64,000 bases of DNA from the NCBI RefSeq assembly GCF_029350945.1, contig NZ_JARKMS010000003.1, positions 368,969 through 432,968 of the forward strand, in the 5' to 3' direction. Numbering within the stretch: position 1 is the stretch's first letter; each line of letters begins with the position of its first letter. Of the stretch, positions 46,687 through 54,981 are shown one piece after another. This DNA comes from Maribacter huludaoensis. GTDB lineage: Bacteria; Bacteroidota; Bacteroidia; Flavobacteriales; Flavobacteriaceae. Position numbers and translations under genes: made by a program. The notes beneath the pieces were generated by a model. The model did no database searches and was not told the origin of the DNA. It saw only the letters and a program-made list of their open reading frames with translations.

Positions 46687-46690
46687 ATTC

Positions 46691-47404
46691 TTATTTTTTG
46701 GTTTTTGTGAACCCTAATTGTTCTTTTAATTTTTGAAGTTCGTCATCTGCAGCAGCTTCAGTGGTATCTGCAGCTTTATCTAGTTCTTCATCAATAGATT
46801 TACTAGCATTGGCAATATCACCATAAGCTTCGGCCAAGGCTTCTTCTTGCGCTATTTTTTCTTTCATACGCTCAAGCATAGAAACCGTGCCACTACTGTC
46901 TAACTCTGCCATTTGCTTGTTTAAATTTTTGGTAGCATTACTCACTTTAACACGCGCTTTTAACGTTTTAAGTTCGTTTTCCCAATTATTTATATTGGCC
47001 TTTAGCGCTTCAACGTTGCCTTGCATTTGACTTACATTAGCCTCAAACTTTTCAGTTTCTACCTTGGTAGCCTCTAATTGTTTCTCATTGCTCTCTTTCT
47101 GCATTAGAGCTTCTTTTGCCAGTCTGTCCGCTTCGGCAGCATCCAATTCTTTGCTGTTGGCCTTCTTTAGAATGATAATAGCTTTATCTTTATATTCCTT
47201 GGCTTTGTTCTTATAAACGTCTTGATCGTTCTTAGAACGTATAGCAAGTGCTTTTACTTGTGCAAGGGCCTCTAAACTTTTTTCTAAGTCTAATTTCATG
47301 TCCCTAATGCCTTGCTCCGTCATCTTAATGGGATCTTCCATTTTGTCAATAGCCGAATTGGTTTCAGCCTCTCCTATTTTAAATAGTCTTTTAAATATAT
47401 TCAT
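46691..47404 (-). CDS. pspA: PspA/IM30 family membrane-maintenance protein
   Basis: A 237-aa all-helical protein. Start chosen at ATG 47402-47404 (MNIFKRLFKIG), giving the amphipathic helix typical of PspA/Vipp1, then AIDKMEDPIKMTEQGIRDM and long coiled coils. PspA/Vipp1 are ESCRT-III-like proteins that bind and reshape stressed membranes. 13 nt downstream of the chaperone-like gene and 4 nt upstream of the NfeD-like gene. Confidence 0.9.
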   Translation of the reverse strand: MNIFKRLFKIGEAETNSAIDKMEDPIKMTEQGIRDMKLDLEKSLEALAQVKALAIRSKNDQDVYKNKAKEYKDKAIIILKKANSKELDAAEADRLAKEALMQKESNEKQLEATKVETEKFEANVSQMQGNVEALKANINNWENELKTLKARVKVSNATKNLNKQMAELDSSGTVSMLERMKEKIAQEEALAEAYGDIANASKSIDEELDKAADTTEAAADDELQKLKEQLGFTKTKK

Positions 47405-47417
47405 GATTTTATTGTTT

Positions 47418-47813
47418 TTAATATTTAGAAAATTCAATGATTTTGTCCGAGTATTCACTCATAAGTAAGCTTAATGAATTGAGACTGGCTTCAAACTCGT
47501 TCAAATCCATATTCTCAATTTGTAAGGTGTCCCTGAATATGACGCGGTTTGCAGTTTCATCTAAAACAAAAGCGCCGTGAATGATATCTCTATTCTTCTG
47601 AAGTAAGCTTTTAAAGATTTTTTCAGATTGATTGTGAACGGAGAATATAAACTGTTCCATAATCAAAATTGGAGGCGATACTCCTAAAATCAAATTTTTT
47701 ATTCCAGAATCTTCTTTCTCAACAACCATAATTCCGTCTGCCCTATTCTCTTTTACAATATTAAAATTCAATTCAAGCAGGTAATCTCTAGTTATATTAA
47801 AGTGGTTTTTCAT
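47418..47813 (-). CDS. YbjN/T3S-chaperone-fold small protein
   Basis: A 131-aa alpha/beta protein starting at ATG 47811-47813 (MKNHFNITRDYLLEL). The pattern of a helix, strands (IVKENRADGIMVVEKE, GAFVLDETANRVIFRDTLQ) and a closing helix (NLNEFE-type, ASLNSLSLLMSEY) resembles the YbjN/CesT-like fold. Such small proteins accompany pspA in several bacteria (compare YjfI). No type III secretion system is present. First gene of the operon; remote homology only. Confidence 0.55.
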   Translation of the reverse strand: MKNHFNITRDYLLELNFNIVKENRADGIMVVEKEDSGIKNLILGVSPPILIMEQFIFSVHNQSEKIFKSLLQKNRDIIHGAFVLDETANRVIFRDTLQIENMDLNEFEASLNSLSLLMSEYSDKIIEFSKY

Positions 47814-47945
47814 TTGTGTTGGTTTTTGTAAGTGGATTCTTAAATTCAATAATACAAAATAATATTGGTGCGTAATCCTAAATTGATAAGAGGAGCGCTA
47901 AAATGTAAATAAGTACGACGAACATGATATTGAGTTTTTAAAATT

Positions 47946-48054
47946 GATTAGACAAAAATTAATAGCTCAAAATAATAGCAATTCAAATAATTATTGCTAA
48001 TTTTGTTAGACAAATATAATTAAATATTTATAAATTGCAAATATAATTAGCAAT
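47946..48054. promoter_or_regulatory. Divergent regulatory region with repeated TAGCAAT sites
   Basis: Between the psp-type operon (-) and the XRE regulator (+). TAGCAAT occurs at 47976-47982 and 48048-48054 and its complement ATTGCTA at 47993-47999; ATTGCTAATT (47993-48002) and AATTAGCAAT (48045-48054) form a perfect 10-bp inverted pair. TTAGACAAA also appears twice (47947 and 48006). The last site abuts the regulator start codon, as expected for autorepression. Confidence 0.5.
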
Positions 48055-48057
48055 AAA

Positions 48058-48813
48058 ATGTCATATTTCGGTAAAAATATTAGGAAAATAAGAAGTTTAA
48101 AGAGTCTTAGTCAGCAAGCATTTGCAGAGCTATTCGACTTAAAAAGGGGTACTTTGGGTGCTTATGAAGAAGGGAGAAGTGAGCCAAAATTAGAAACATT
48201 GATAAAAATTGCTAATTATTTTAGCATTCCTATAGATGACTTGCTAACAACCGAATTAACGGTAAATAATTTATTAAAGTTCAAAGGTAATTTAACTGTT
48301 GAGCAAGACCTTGGTGAGCAAGAATTCTTTATTAAAGTACCTTGTATTACAGCTGTGAATCAGACCGATTATATAAAGTATTTCAGCAAGGATTCTTACA
48401 TACAAGACCTCCCCTTTTTATCATTACCTATAAATCCAGATAAAAAATTTAGGGCATACACCGTTCAAAATTTAGAAATGAGCAGAAATGAATTAGGAAT
48501 GTTCCCTAAGGATATTGCTATTGGGGAATGGGTGCCGCCAACGGTATATTCAAAACTTAATAATGGCACCTTGGTTTTTACGGTAACGGAAAAGGAAATC
48601 ATTTTAAGGAGATTGTTTATTACCAATGATAGTTTTGTGTTACGGGCAGATCATAAAAATGTGGATGATGTAGTACTCCAATTAAAGGAGATTAAGGAAA
48701 TGTGGCGTGTACGATACGTTTTCTATCATAGATTGCCAGAGACCAATTTTAACATAGAAGAAAAGTTATTTCAATTAGAGAAAGATTTTGATAGACTTAA
48801 AAATAAGCGATAA
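48058..48813 (+). CDS. XRE-family HTH transcriptional regulator
   Basis: A 251-aa protein with an N-terminal HTH (about 5-60: SLSQQAFAELFDLKRGTLG, EEGRSEPKLETLIKIANYF) and a C-terminal domain (about 90-210) laid out like the S24/LexA-type regulators of phage repressor families, but without a clear Ser-Lys autoprotease pair. Ends in a charged helix. Divergent from the PspA/flotillin operon and the likely controller of it; this link is inferred from position and shared inverted repeats. Confidence 0.8.
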   Translation: MSYFGKNIRKIRSLKSLSQQAFAELFDLKRGTLGAYEEGRSEPKLETLIKIANYFSIPIDDLLTTELTVNNLLKFKGNLTVEQDLGEQEFFIKVPCITAVNQTDYIKYFSKDSYIQDLPFLSLPINPDKKFRAYTVQNLEMSRNELGMFPKDIAIGEWVPPTVYSKLNNGTLVFTVTEKEIILRRLFITNDSFVLRADHKNVDDVVLQLKEIKEMWRVRYVFYHRLPETNFNIEEKLFQLEKDFDRLKNKR

Positions 48814-48814
48814 T

Positions 48815-48846
48815 AAAAAAGCCCTCTAATAGTAGAGGGCTTTTTC
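48815..48846. terminator. Bidirectional terminator
   Basis: AAAAAGCCCTCTA/TAGAGGGCTTTTT stem between the XRE gene (+) and the cold-shock gene (-). Confidence 0.88.
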
Positions 48847-48869
48847 TTAAACTTGAATGTATATATGTC

Positions 48870-49061
48870 TTAGATAACTTTAACGTTCACTGCGTTTAAA
48901 CCTTTGTTACCTTCTTTAAGTTCAAATTCAACTTCATCGCCTTCACGAATTTCGTCTATCAACCCAGAAATGTGTACAAAGTGATCTTTCTCAACTCCTT
49001 CTTCAGTGATAAAACCGAAACCTTTTGTGTCGTTGAAAAATTTTACTGTTCCTTTACTCAT
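48870..49061 (-). CDS. Cold-shock protein (CspA family)
   Basis: A 63-aa single cold-shock domain. RNA-binding motifs KGFGFI and DHFVHIS are in place. Start is ATG 49059-49061 (MSKGTVKFF); the longer open frame upstream has no protein character. CspA-type proteins bind single-stranded RNA/DNA and melt secondary structure in mRNA. A second, extended cold-shock protein is at 62787-63245. Confidence 0.93.
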   Translation of the reverse strand: MSKGTVKFFNDTKGFGFITEEGVEKDHFVHISGLIDEIREGDEVEFELKEGNKGLNAVNVKVI

Positions 49062-49344
49062 TGTAATGTAATTTAATTTATAATACTTATTAGGGAACAA
49101 AGATGACGCCAATAGTTGACAATGAGCGGTTATTGAGCACTTATATTCTTTTTTTGTGAATACTTTATGAGTTTTGTGCTCAAAATGAATCATTTACTCT
49201 CTGTAAAACTAAATTGAGCATCTTTTTTGTTTATGTCCGATGCTGTTTATTGCATGATTTATGAGAAAATCATCAAATATGCTATTACAAATATTGATAC
49301 ATTAGTAGAAACAACAAAAAAAACAACTCATAGTATTCAACAAC

Positions 49345-50187
49345 ATGAAAAACACATTTGACTTTAAGAAAGCCATATCAGGTATTACGTGCATTTTATT
49401 ATTTAGCTTTTGTTTGACAGCCCAAAAACCAAATTATGATATCTCGAAAGATTTATTATTGGTACAGTTAGATTGCAAGACGGATATTGATGATTTACAT
49501 ACAGCTGCAGGTTTGGCTACTCTTTTAAATCACCCGGATTATAAGCATTTAAATTACTATGCTGTTGCTGGTTCTTATGGTATTCAAGAAGGACTTTACG
49601 TTCCGCCAAACGAATTAATGAAAATGGCATTTAAAAATAATTGGACAGATGCTGATAAGGAATGGGAAGCATCTGTAGCCAGAGTTGCAAAATTAGTGGT
49701 AAAGACTATTAAAAATGGTGGCGATGTTTGGGTAGCCGAAGCAGGTCAGTCAGATTTTACGGCAGATTGGGTAAAGCAAATATCAAATCAAAATCCGTCA
49801 ATTAAAATAAAAGAACATATTCATGTGGTACAGCATAGTGATTGGAACGAATCTGTAACAGAACCTACAAAGCTTAAGTACACACAAACGGTTACGGATT
49901 ATCACAAAATTGCTGATGGCAATGCTGTTGGCAATGGTACACCGGGTTTAAAATCTGATGGAAAAGTAGCTTGGGAGACTAAAATCAATGATGAAAAATT
50001 AACCAACATTTGGAATACGGCAATACGACTTGGCAATCAGTATAATGGAAAAGATGGCAGATATTTAAATGAAAGCGTAGATGAAGGTGGTCTTGATTTT
50101 TCGGATTTAAGCGAGGTATGTTATATACTTGGTCTAATGGAAATAAAGGGTACCGATCAGTTCTTCGATTATTTTCAAGTAAAATAA
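49345..50187 (+). CDS. Secreted nucleoside-hydrolase-like protein
   Basis: A 280-aa exported protein (signal peptide ends LTAQ). The first strand ends with LLLVQLDCKTDIDDLHTAAG, similar to the Asp-rich calcium/nucleoside motif DTDxDD of nucleoside hydrolase-fold proteins; the rest (AGSYG, WVAEAGQSDF, HVVQHSDWNE) also resembles that fold. Substrate unknown; could be a glycoside or nucleoside. Converges with the aminotransferase gene, 4 nt apart, with no terminator visible between. Confidence 0.6.
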   Translation: MKNTFDFKKAISGITCILLFSFCLTAQKPNYDISKDLLLVQLDCKTDIDDLHTAAGLATLLNHPDYKHLNYYAVAGSYGIQEGLYVPPNELMKMAFKNNWTDADKEWEASVARVAKLVVKTIKNGGDVWVAEAGQSDFTADWVKQISNQNPSIKIKEHIHVVQHSDWNESVTEPTKLKYTQTVTDYHKIADGNAVGNGTPGLKSDGKVAWETKINDEKLTNIWNTAIRLGNQYNGKDGRYLNESVDEGGLDFSDLSEVCYILGLMEIKGTDQFFDYFQVK

Positions 50188-50191
50188 TTAG

Positions 50192-51031
50192 CTACTTAAG
50201 TTTTAAAAAGGCCTCTTGCAGTTTTTTTGTAATGGGGCCTTTTTCATTTTCCGAGTATAGTAATTTATCATCAATCTGTTGAATTGAGGCTATTTGGGTA
50301 CTGGTTCCTGTTAAGAAGGCTTCATCAATATGGTCAATTTCTTCAACTGAAATAGCTTCTTCTTTTAAAGGTATGCCTAGCGAATTACAAAGTTCAATGA
50401 CTACTATCCTTGTAATTCCGTTAAGAATATGTTCATTTGCCTTATGTGTATAAACCACGCCTTCTTTAACAAAGAATACATTGCTATGTGAGGCTTCTGT
50501 ATAAACTCCGTTTCTATGTAAAATAGTTTCGTAGCATTCATGCTGCATAGCTTCTTCATTAAGCATAACGTTGCCTAAAAGGGAGGTCATTTTAATATCG
50601 CAACGAGACCATCTAAAATCTTTTCTGGTTATTACCTTGGCATTAATTTCATTGATAACAGGTAATACTTTTGGTATGGCATACATCATTATAGTAGGTT
50701 GACATTGTTGCGGAAAAAAGTGTTGTCTTGGGGCTACTCCCCTAGTAATCTGTATATACAACATACAGTCAATAGCTGTCAGCTGAGCAGCATGTAATAA
50801 TTTGGGTATTTCTTTTTTAAGAATGGCCGCATTAAAATCTATGTTGATTGCTTGTAAACCGTATTGTAGCCGTTCTAAATGTTCTTTCTCATAAAAGAAA
50901 GAGCCATTGATCTGTACCATAACTTCGTACAATCCGTCACCAAAAATAAATCCGCGGTCAAATACAGATATTTTTGCTTCCTCTGCATCTACAATACTTC
51001 CATTTAAATAAACATTGTTTGGATAACTCAT
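50192..51031 (-). CDS. PLP-dependent class IV aminotransferase
   Basis: A 279-aa fold-type IV enzyme of the D-amino acid / branched-chain aminotransferase family. The PLP lysine lies in WSRCDIKMTSLLGNVM, with FDRGFIFGDGLYEV near the N-terminus, YTEASHSNVFFV and LTGTSTQIASIQQID at the C-terminus. The RCDIK-S/T-LL form is usual for D-alanine aminotransferases (Dat); the exact substrate remains open. Confidence 0.87.
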   Translation of the reverse strand: MSYPNNVYLNGSIVDAEEAKISVFDRGFIFGDGLYEVMVQINGSFFYEKEHLERLQYGLQAINIDFNAAILKKEIPKLLHAAQLTAIDCMLYIQITRGVAPRQHFFPQQCQPTIMMYAIPKVLPVINEINAKVITRKDFRWSRCDIKMTSLLGNVMLNEEAMQHECYETILHRNGVYTEASHSNVFFVKEGVVYTHKANEHILNGITRIVVIELCNSLGIPLKEEAISVEEIDHIDEAFLTGTSTQIASIQQIDDKLLYSENEKGPITKKLQEAFLKLK

Positions 51032-51124
51032 ATTATTATATACGTTAAAACATTTTTTGAAATAGTATTGATCATTGTACTAATAAATATAATAGAACAA
51101 TGCGTAAACTAGGTATTGTTACAT

Positions 51125-51155
51125 AAAAAAAGCAGCCAAGTTGGCTGCTTTTTTT
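51125..51155. terminator. Terminator after the sugar dehydrogenase gene
   Basis: AAAAAAAGCAGCCAA/TTGGCTGCTTTTTTT stem between the stop of the 51175-52362 gene and the aminotransferase start; T runs on both strands. Confidence 0.88.
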
Positions 51156-51174
51156 ATATATCTAATACTACTAA

Positions 51175-52362
51175 TTAATTGCTTGCAAGCGCTGTATTTT
51201 TATAGGAAAGTCTATAAATGGCATCTCCATAATCATCGGATATTAACATAGATCCGTCTTTCAATAGTAATAAGTCTACCGGTCTACCCGTTGCTTTTTG
51301 TTCAGAATCGTTCAACCACCCATCAATGAATACTTTATTATTAACAACTTTACCATCCTCTATATCTACCATCATAATTCTATAGCCAACTTTTTTACTT
51401 CTGTTCCAAGAACCATGCTCTGCAATAAATGCTTTTCCTTTATATTCAGCAGGGAACATATTGCCAGTGTAAAATTTGATTCCTAATGGAGCTACATGGG
51501 CGCCTAATTGCAAAGCGGGATCTACAAAATCTGAACAAGGGCGTAAATCACCAAATTCAGGATCTTTTACAATGCCACCATGGCAAAAAGGATATCCAAA
51601 ATGTTGCCCGATTTCTGTAACCGTATTTAATTCACAAGGTGGTATGTCATCACCAAGCATATCACGTCCGTTATCAGTAAACCACATTTGTTTTGTATCT
51701 GGGTGCCAAGTAAAACCAACCGAATTTCTTATTCCTCTGGCATAAATTTCACGATTACTCCCGTCAGGGTCCATTCTGGTTATCGTTGCAAAACGCTCAT
51801 CTTCTTCAGCACGGTTACAAATATTACAAGGAGCACCGACCGGTACGTATAATTTATCGTCAGGTCCAAAGGCAATGTACTTCCACCCATGATGGAATTC
51901 CGTTGGGTAGTCATCATAGATCAACTCCTTTTCAAGCGTTTTTCCTAGTTGATTTTCTATATTGGGATATTTCCACAAGCTACCTACCTGGGCTACATAT
52001 AGGTCACCATTTCTCATGGCTATACCATTTGGTACTTCCATAGTATCTAAAACGATGATATTGTCCGCTTTAAAATCACCGTTAGTATCTTGAATGGCGT
52101 AAACGGTATTTTCCGTTCTGGTACCAACAAATAAAGTGCCGTTATTGCCCATTGCCATTGAACGTGCGCCATCTACTCCCCTAGCGTATACTTCTATTTG
52201 AAATCCTTCTGGCAAATTAAGATCTAACAAGGCCAAATCCGTACTATCTAGTTGTGCTTGATCCGTAGTACCGGCATCACCTTCTTTTTTTGTTTCTTTA
52301 CAGGATTGTACAGCAAGAACTATAGAAAAAACCATAGCGAGCTTTAAAAATGAAATTTTCAT
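51175..52362 (-). CDS. PQQ-type glucose/sorbosone dehydrogenase-like lipoprotein
   Basis: About 395 aa from ATG 52360-52362, giving a signal peptide with lipobox (VQSC). The rest is a six-bladed propeller of the glucose/sorbosone dehydrogenase family: LPEGFQIEVYA, NGTLFVGTRTENTVYA, FHHGWKYIAFGPDDKLYVPVGAPCNIC, HPDTKQMWFTDNGRDM, EHGSWNRSKKVGYR. A CNICNRAEED segment adds extra cysteines. PQQ or another cofactor must come from outside or the enzyme is inactive as a dehydrogenase; no PQQ genes are in the window. Confidence 0.85.
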   Translation of the reverse strand: MKISFLKLAMVFSIVLAVQSCKETKKEGDAGTTDQAQLDSTDLALLDLNLPEGFQIEVYARGVDGARSMAMGNNGTLFVGTRTENTVYAIQDTNGDFKADNIIVLDTMEVPNGIAMRNGDLYVAQVGSLWKYPNIENQLGKTLEKELIYDDYPTEFHHGWKYIAFGPDDKLYVPVGAPCNICNRAEEDERFATITRMDPDGSNREIYARGIRNSVGFTWHPDTKQMWFTDNGRDMLGDDIPPCELNTVTEIGQHFGYPFCHGGIVKDPEFGDLRPCSDFVDPALQLGAHVAPLGIKFYTGNMFPAEYKGKAFIAEHGSWNRSKKVGYRIMMVDIEDGKVVNNKVFIDGWLNDSEQKATGRPVDLLLLKDGSMLISDDYGDAIYRLSYKNTALASN

Positions 52363-52445
52363 ATATAGATCGTTTTCTTTACCGCTAATATACACAACAA
52401 GATTAATTACCAATTGTTTATACGTTATTATATATAATTTGTAAC

Positions 52446-52484
52446 AAAAAAAAAGCCGATTCATAATAAAGTAAGAATCGGCTT
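52446..52484 (-). terminator. Terminator after the NAD(P)-binding gene
   Basis: AAGCCGATTC/GAATCGGCTT with a 12-nt loop, followed on the minus strand by a run of eight or more T. Confidence 0.87.
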
Positions 52485-52510
52485 AAATCAACCATACAAT
52501 ATTTTAAGAG

Positions 52511-53140
52511 TTAAGACTTTCCATCCATCGCTTTACCAATGAGCGTATCGCCTTGTATTATTTCAAAAGTTTCATTTATAGCAGCGTCATCATGTAACGA
52601 CCTTACCAAAGTTTGTGCTACATCATCCCTAGTTATTGAACCTTGTTTATTTAATTTGGATTTCAATTCAATTTTACCTGTACCCATATCATTGGTCAGC
52701 GATCCAGGCCTTACAATAGCGTGCATTAAATTTTGGGATTTTAAATATTCATCTGCGTTATGTTTAGCTTTTAAGTATTCCTTTAAATCACTGGCCTCTT
52801 CAGGATTATCTGCACCCATAGAGCTCAACATGACGAACTTTTTAATATTTGCATCTTTAGAAGCATCTATTAATCTCTTGGCACCTTCTTGATCTACTTC
52901 TACTACCTTTTTACCGCCAGATCCTGCAGCAAATATTACTTTATCAATATTTTTAACGGTATGTGACAAATCTTTTTCCAAGTCACCCAAAACCGTTTTT
53001 ATATTTTCCTTTTCAAATTGTTCTTGCTGTTCTTCTTTACGAACCATGGCAACCGGCTCAAAATATTGTGAACTTTTTAAAAGGTTAACTATTTTTTTTC
53101 CTGTGGTACCGTTAGCACCGGCAACTAATACATTTTCCAT
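52511..53140 (-). CDS. NAD(P)H-binding atypical SDR
   Basis: A 209-aa atypical SDR of the NAD(P)H-binding (PF13460) type. Start is ATG 53138-53140 (MENVLVAGANGTTGKKI), placing the dinucleotide motif GANGTTG at residues 8-14. Later motifs: VIFAAGSGG, MLSSMGA, AIVRPGSLTND. Lacks a classical YxxxK. Possibly a flavin reductase or regulatory sensor. Monocistronic. Confidence 0.85.
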   Translation of the reverse strand: MENVLVAGANGTTGKKIVNLLKSSQYFEPVAMVRKEEQQEQFEKENIKTVLGDLEKDLSHTVKNIDKVIFAAGSGGKKVVEVDQEGAKRLIDASKDANIKKFVMLSSMGADNPEEASDLKEYLKAKHNADEYLKSQNLMHAIVRPGSLTNDMGTGKIELKSKLNKQGSITRDDVAQTLVRSLHDDAAINETFEIIQGDTLIGKAMDGKS

Positions 53141-53324
53141 CTTCAAATTGTTTATTTGCAAGTTGGCTATAATCTATAGTTACCATTAATTCGTAAGAAG
53201 AAAATCTTAATGCAATACGTTTAAATTTCATACTTTCTAAATCTACTGTCAAATGAGCTCATAACCGTTTGTTTTGTGCTAAAAGCCACAAATTAGAAAA
53301 AGTACCTTTAGAAAAAAGATATCT

Positions 53325-53609
53325 ATGAAAAGTGAAAATAAAGCAGAGACATACAATCCTGATATTACCAGTGAAGATTTACAAGCGCTAGGGGAAAAAG
53401 TAAAAAATATTCGTACCGATAATGGTGACGATAGTCAGTTGAACAGTAGAAATCAAAAAGTTGATTTTGCCGGTAAAGATTTAGACGTGCCGGGAAGAAG
53501 TTTACATCAAAACAAAAAAGTGAATACTTTAAAAGATGAAGAAAACCAATTATATAGTTTAGGTGGTGCGGAAAATGATAACTTGGAGCATAACAACGAT
53601 GATATTTAA
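53325..53609 (+). CDS. Small hydrophilic protein of unknown function
   Basis: A 94-aa, very polar protein without signal or membrane segment. Contains NPDITSEDLQALGEK, VDFAGKDLDVPGRSL and an Asn/Asp-rich tail; strongly charged and probably disordered. I recognise it only as the kind of conserved flavobacterial hypothetical found near stress genes. Followed by a perfect terminator. Confidence 0.6.
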   Translation: MKSENKAETYNPDITSEDLQALGEKVKNIRTDNGDDSQLNSRNQKVDFAGKDLDVPGRSLHQNKKVNTLKDEENQLYSLGGAENDNLEHNNDDI

Positions 53610-53623
53610 ACAACGTTATTAAT

Positions 53624-53660
53624 AAATAGATAAGGCAGCCAATGGCTGCCTTATCTATTT
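53624..53660. terminator. Perfect bidirectional terminator
   Basis: A 17-bp perfect stem (AAATAGATAAGGCAGCC and its complement) around AAT, between convergent genes. Confidence 0.9.
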
Positions 53661-53669
53661 ACAATTATT

Positions 53670-54770
53670 TTAGTTTTCTTCTGAATAGAACGGATAATCT
53701 GTATAGCCTTCTTTTCCCGGAGTATAAAAAGTGTCGCTATCCCAATCTGCTATAGGGTAGTTATTTTTAAATCGAGCTACAAGATCTGGATTTGAAATAA
53801 ACGGTTTACCAAATGCTACCAAATCGGCATTGCCTTCTTCAATAACTTTATTCCCCGAATCTTGATCGAAACCTGCATTTATCATTAAGGTACCATTATA
53901 AAGAGGTCTAAAGTGTTTTGCAATATGTTCTACCGCAAATGGTACATCGGACACGTCATTAAAGGGTTCCGATAAATGTACATAGGCTAAATTGTAATCA
54001 TTTAACTTCTTTATTAAATATTCAAATGTAGGTATGGTATCTTCATCTAATGTAATACCGAACATACCGTTCAATGATGGGTTGAATCTAACACCGATTT
54101 TTTCTTGTGGAATTACTTGTTTCACAGTATCCAAAACTTCAAAGAAGAATCTGGTCCTGTTTTCAATGCTACCTCCATATTCATCTGTTCTATGATTAGA
54201 GGTGCCATTAAAAAATTGATGAAACAAGTATCCGTTTGAAGAATGAATTTCTACCCCGTCAAAACCTGCTTCAACAGCATTTATAGCTGCATTTTTGAAA
54301 TCCGTAACCGTTTGCTTAATATCTTCTAAGGTCATTGCCTTTGGTGTTACAGTATCTTTAAATCCTTCAGGGGTGTAAGATTTTGCATTCGGATTTAAAG
54401 CAGATGGAGCTAACGGTAATTGTCCATCATGAAAATCAGGATGGGACATTCTACCAACATGCCAAAGCTGTATAAATATTTTTCCGCCTTTATCATGTAC
54501 AGATTTAGTCACATTTTTCCAGCCTTCAACCTGTTCTTTTGAATGAATGCCAGCTGTATTAATATAGCCAACGGCGTCTTTAGAAACTTGAGATCCTTCT
54601 GTAATTATCAATCCTGCCGAAGCTCGTTGAGTGTAATAAGGTACATGTAGATCTTCTGTAGGTACATTGCCGTCATTTGCAGCTCTACTTCTTGTCATAG
54701 GTGCCATGACCACTCTGTTCTTTAGATCTAAATTTTTATGAAATGGGGTCAATAGTGCTTGATCGCTCAT
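53670..54770 (-). CDS. Old yellow enzyme / alkene reductase (NemA-like)
   Basis: A 366-aa TIM-barrel FMN enzyme. Motifs: MAPMTRSRA (N-terminal), FIQLWHVGRMSH, the active-site H-x-x-N in EIHSSNGYLFHQFFN with the proton-donor Tyr, RTDEYGGS-ENRTRF and the phosphate-binding GKPFISNPDLV. OYEs reduce activated C=C bonds, nitrate esters and other electrophiles with NADPH. Fits the electrophile-handling genes elsewhere in the window. Confidence 0.92.
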   Translation of the reverse strand: MSDQALLTPFHKNLDLKNRVVMAPMTRSRAANDGNVPTEDLHVPYYTQRASAGLIITEGSQVSKDAVGYINTAGIHSKEQVEGWKNVTKSVHDKGGKIFIQLWHVGRMSHPDFHDGQLPLAPSALNPNAKSYTPEGFKDTVTPKAMTLEDIKQTVTDFKNAAINAVEAGFDGVEIHSSNGYLFHQFFNGTSNHRTDEYGGSIENRTRFFFEVLDTVKQVIPQEKIGVRFNPSLNGMFGITLDEDTIPTFEYLIKKLNDYNLAYVHLSEPFNDVSDVPFAVEHIAKHFRPLYNGTLMINAGFDQDSGNKVIEEGNADLVAFGKPFISNPDLVARFKNNYPIADWDSDTFYTPGKEGYTDYPFYSEEN

Positions 54771-54981
54771 ATATGTATAATATTTTGTGTATAATTTTTG
54801 TCTTACAAAGTTCTAGTAATTACGCCTAGTTTATTGACTCTTATCGTTAAAACATTGTTATAAAACGTATAAAGATTGTAGTGCAAAAGCTAAATTATAT
54901 TTTTGCCGTTCCAAAAAATAAAACCTTCCTAGAATTTTATCGTAGGTATATAAAAAGACAGCCTTTCTTAATCATTATTTT

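Noticed and set aside
47418..47813. Type III secretion system component
   Set aside because: Only the chaperone fold resembles T3S; no secretion genes; such folds accompany PspA elsewhere.
48870..49193. Long 107-aa cold-shock frame
   Set aside because: Upstream 44 codons have no protein character; MSKGTVKFF start at 49061 is the family start.
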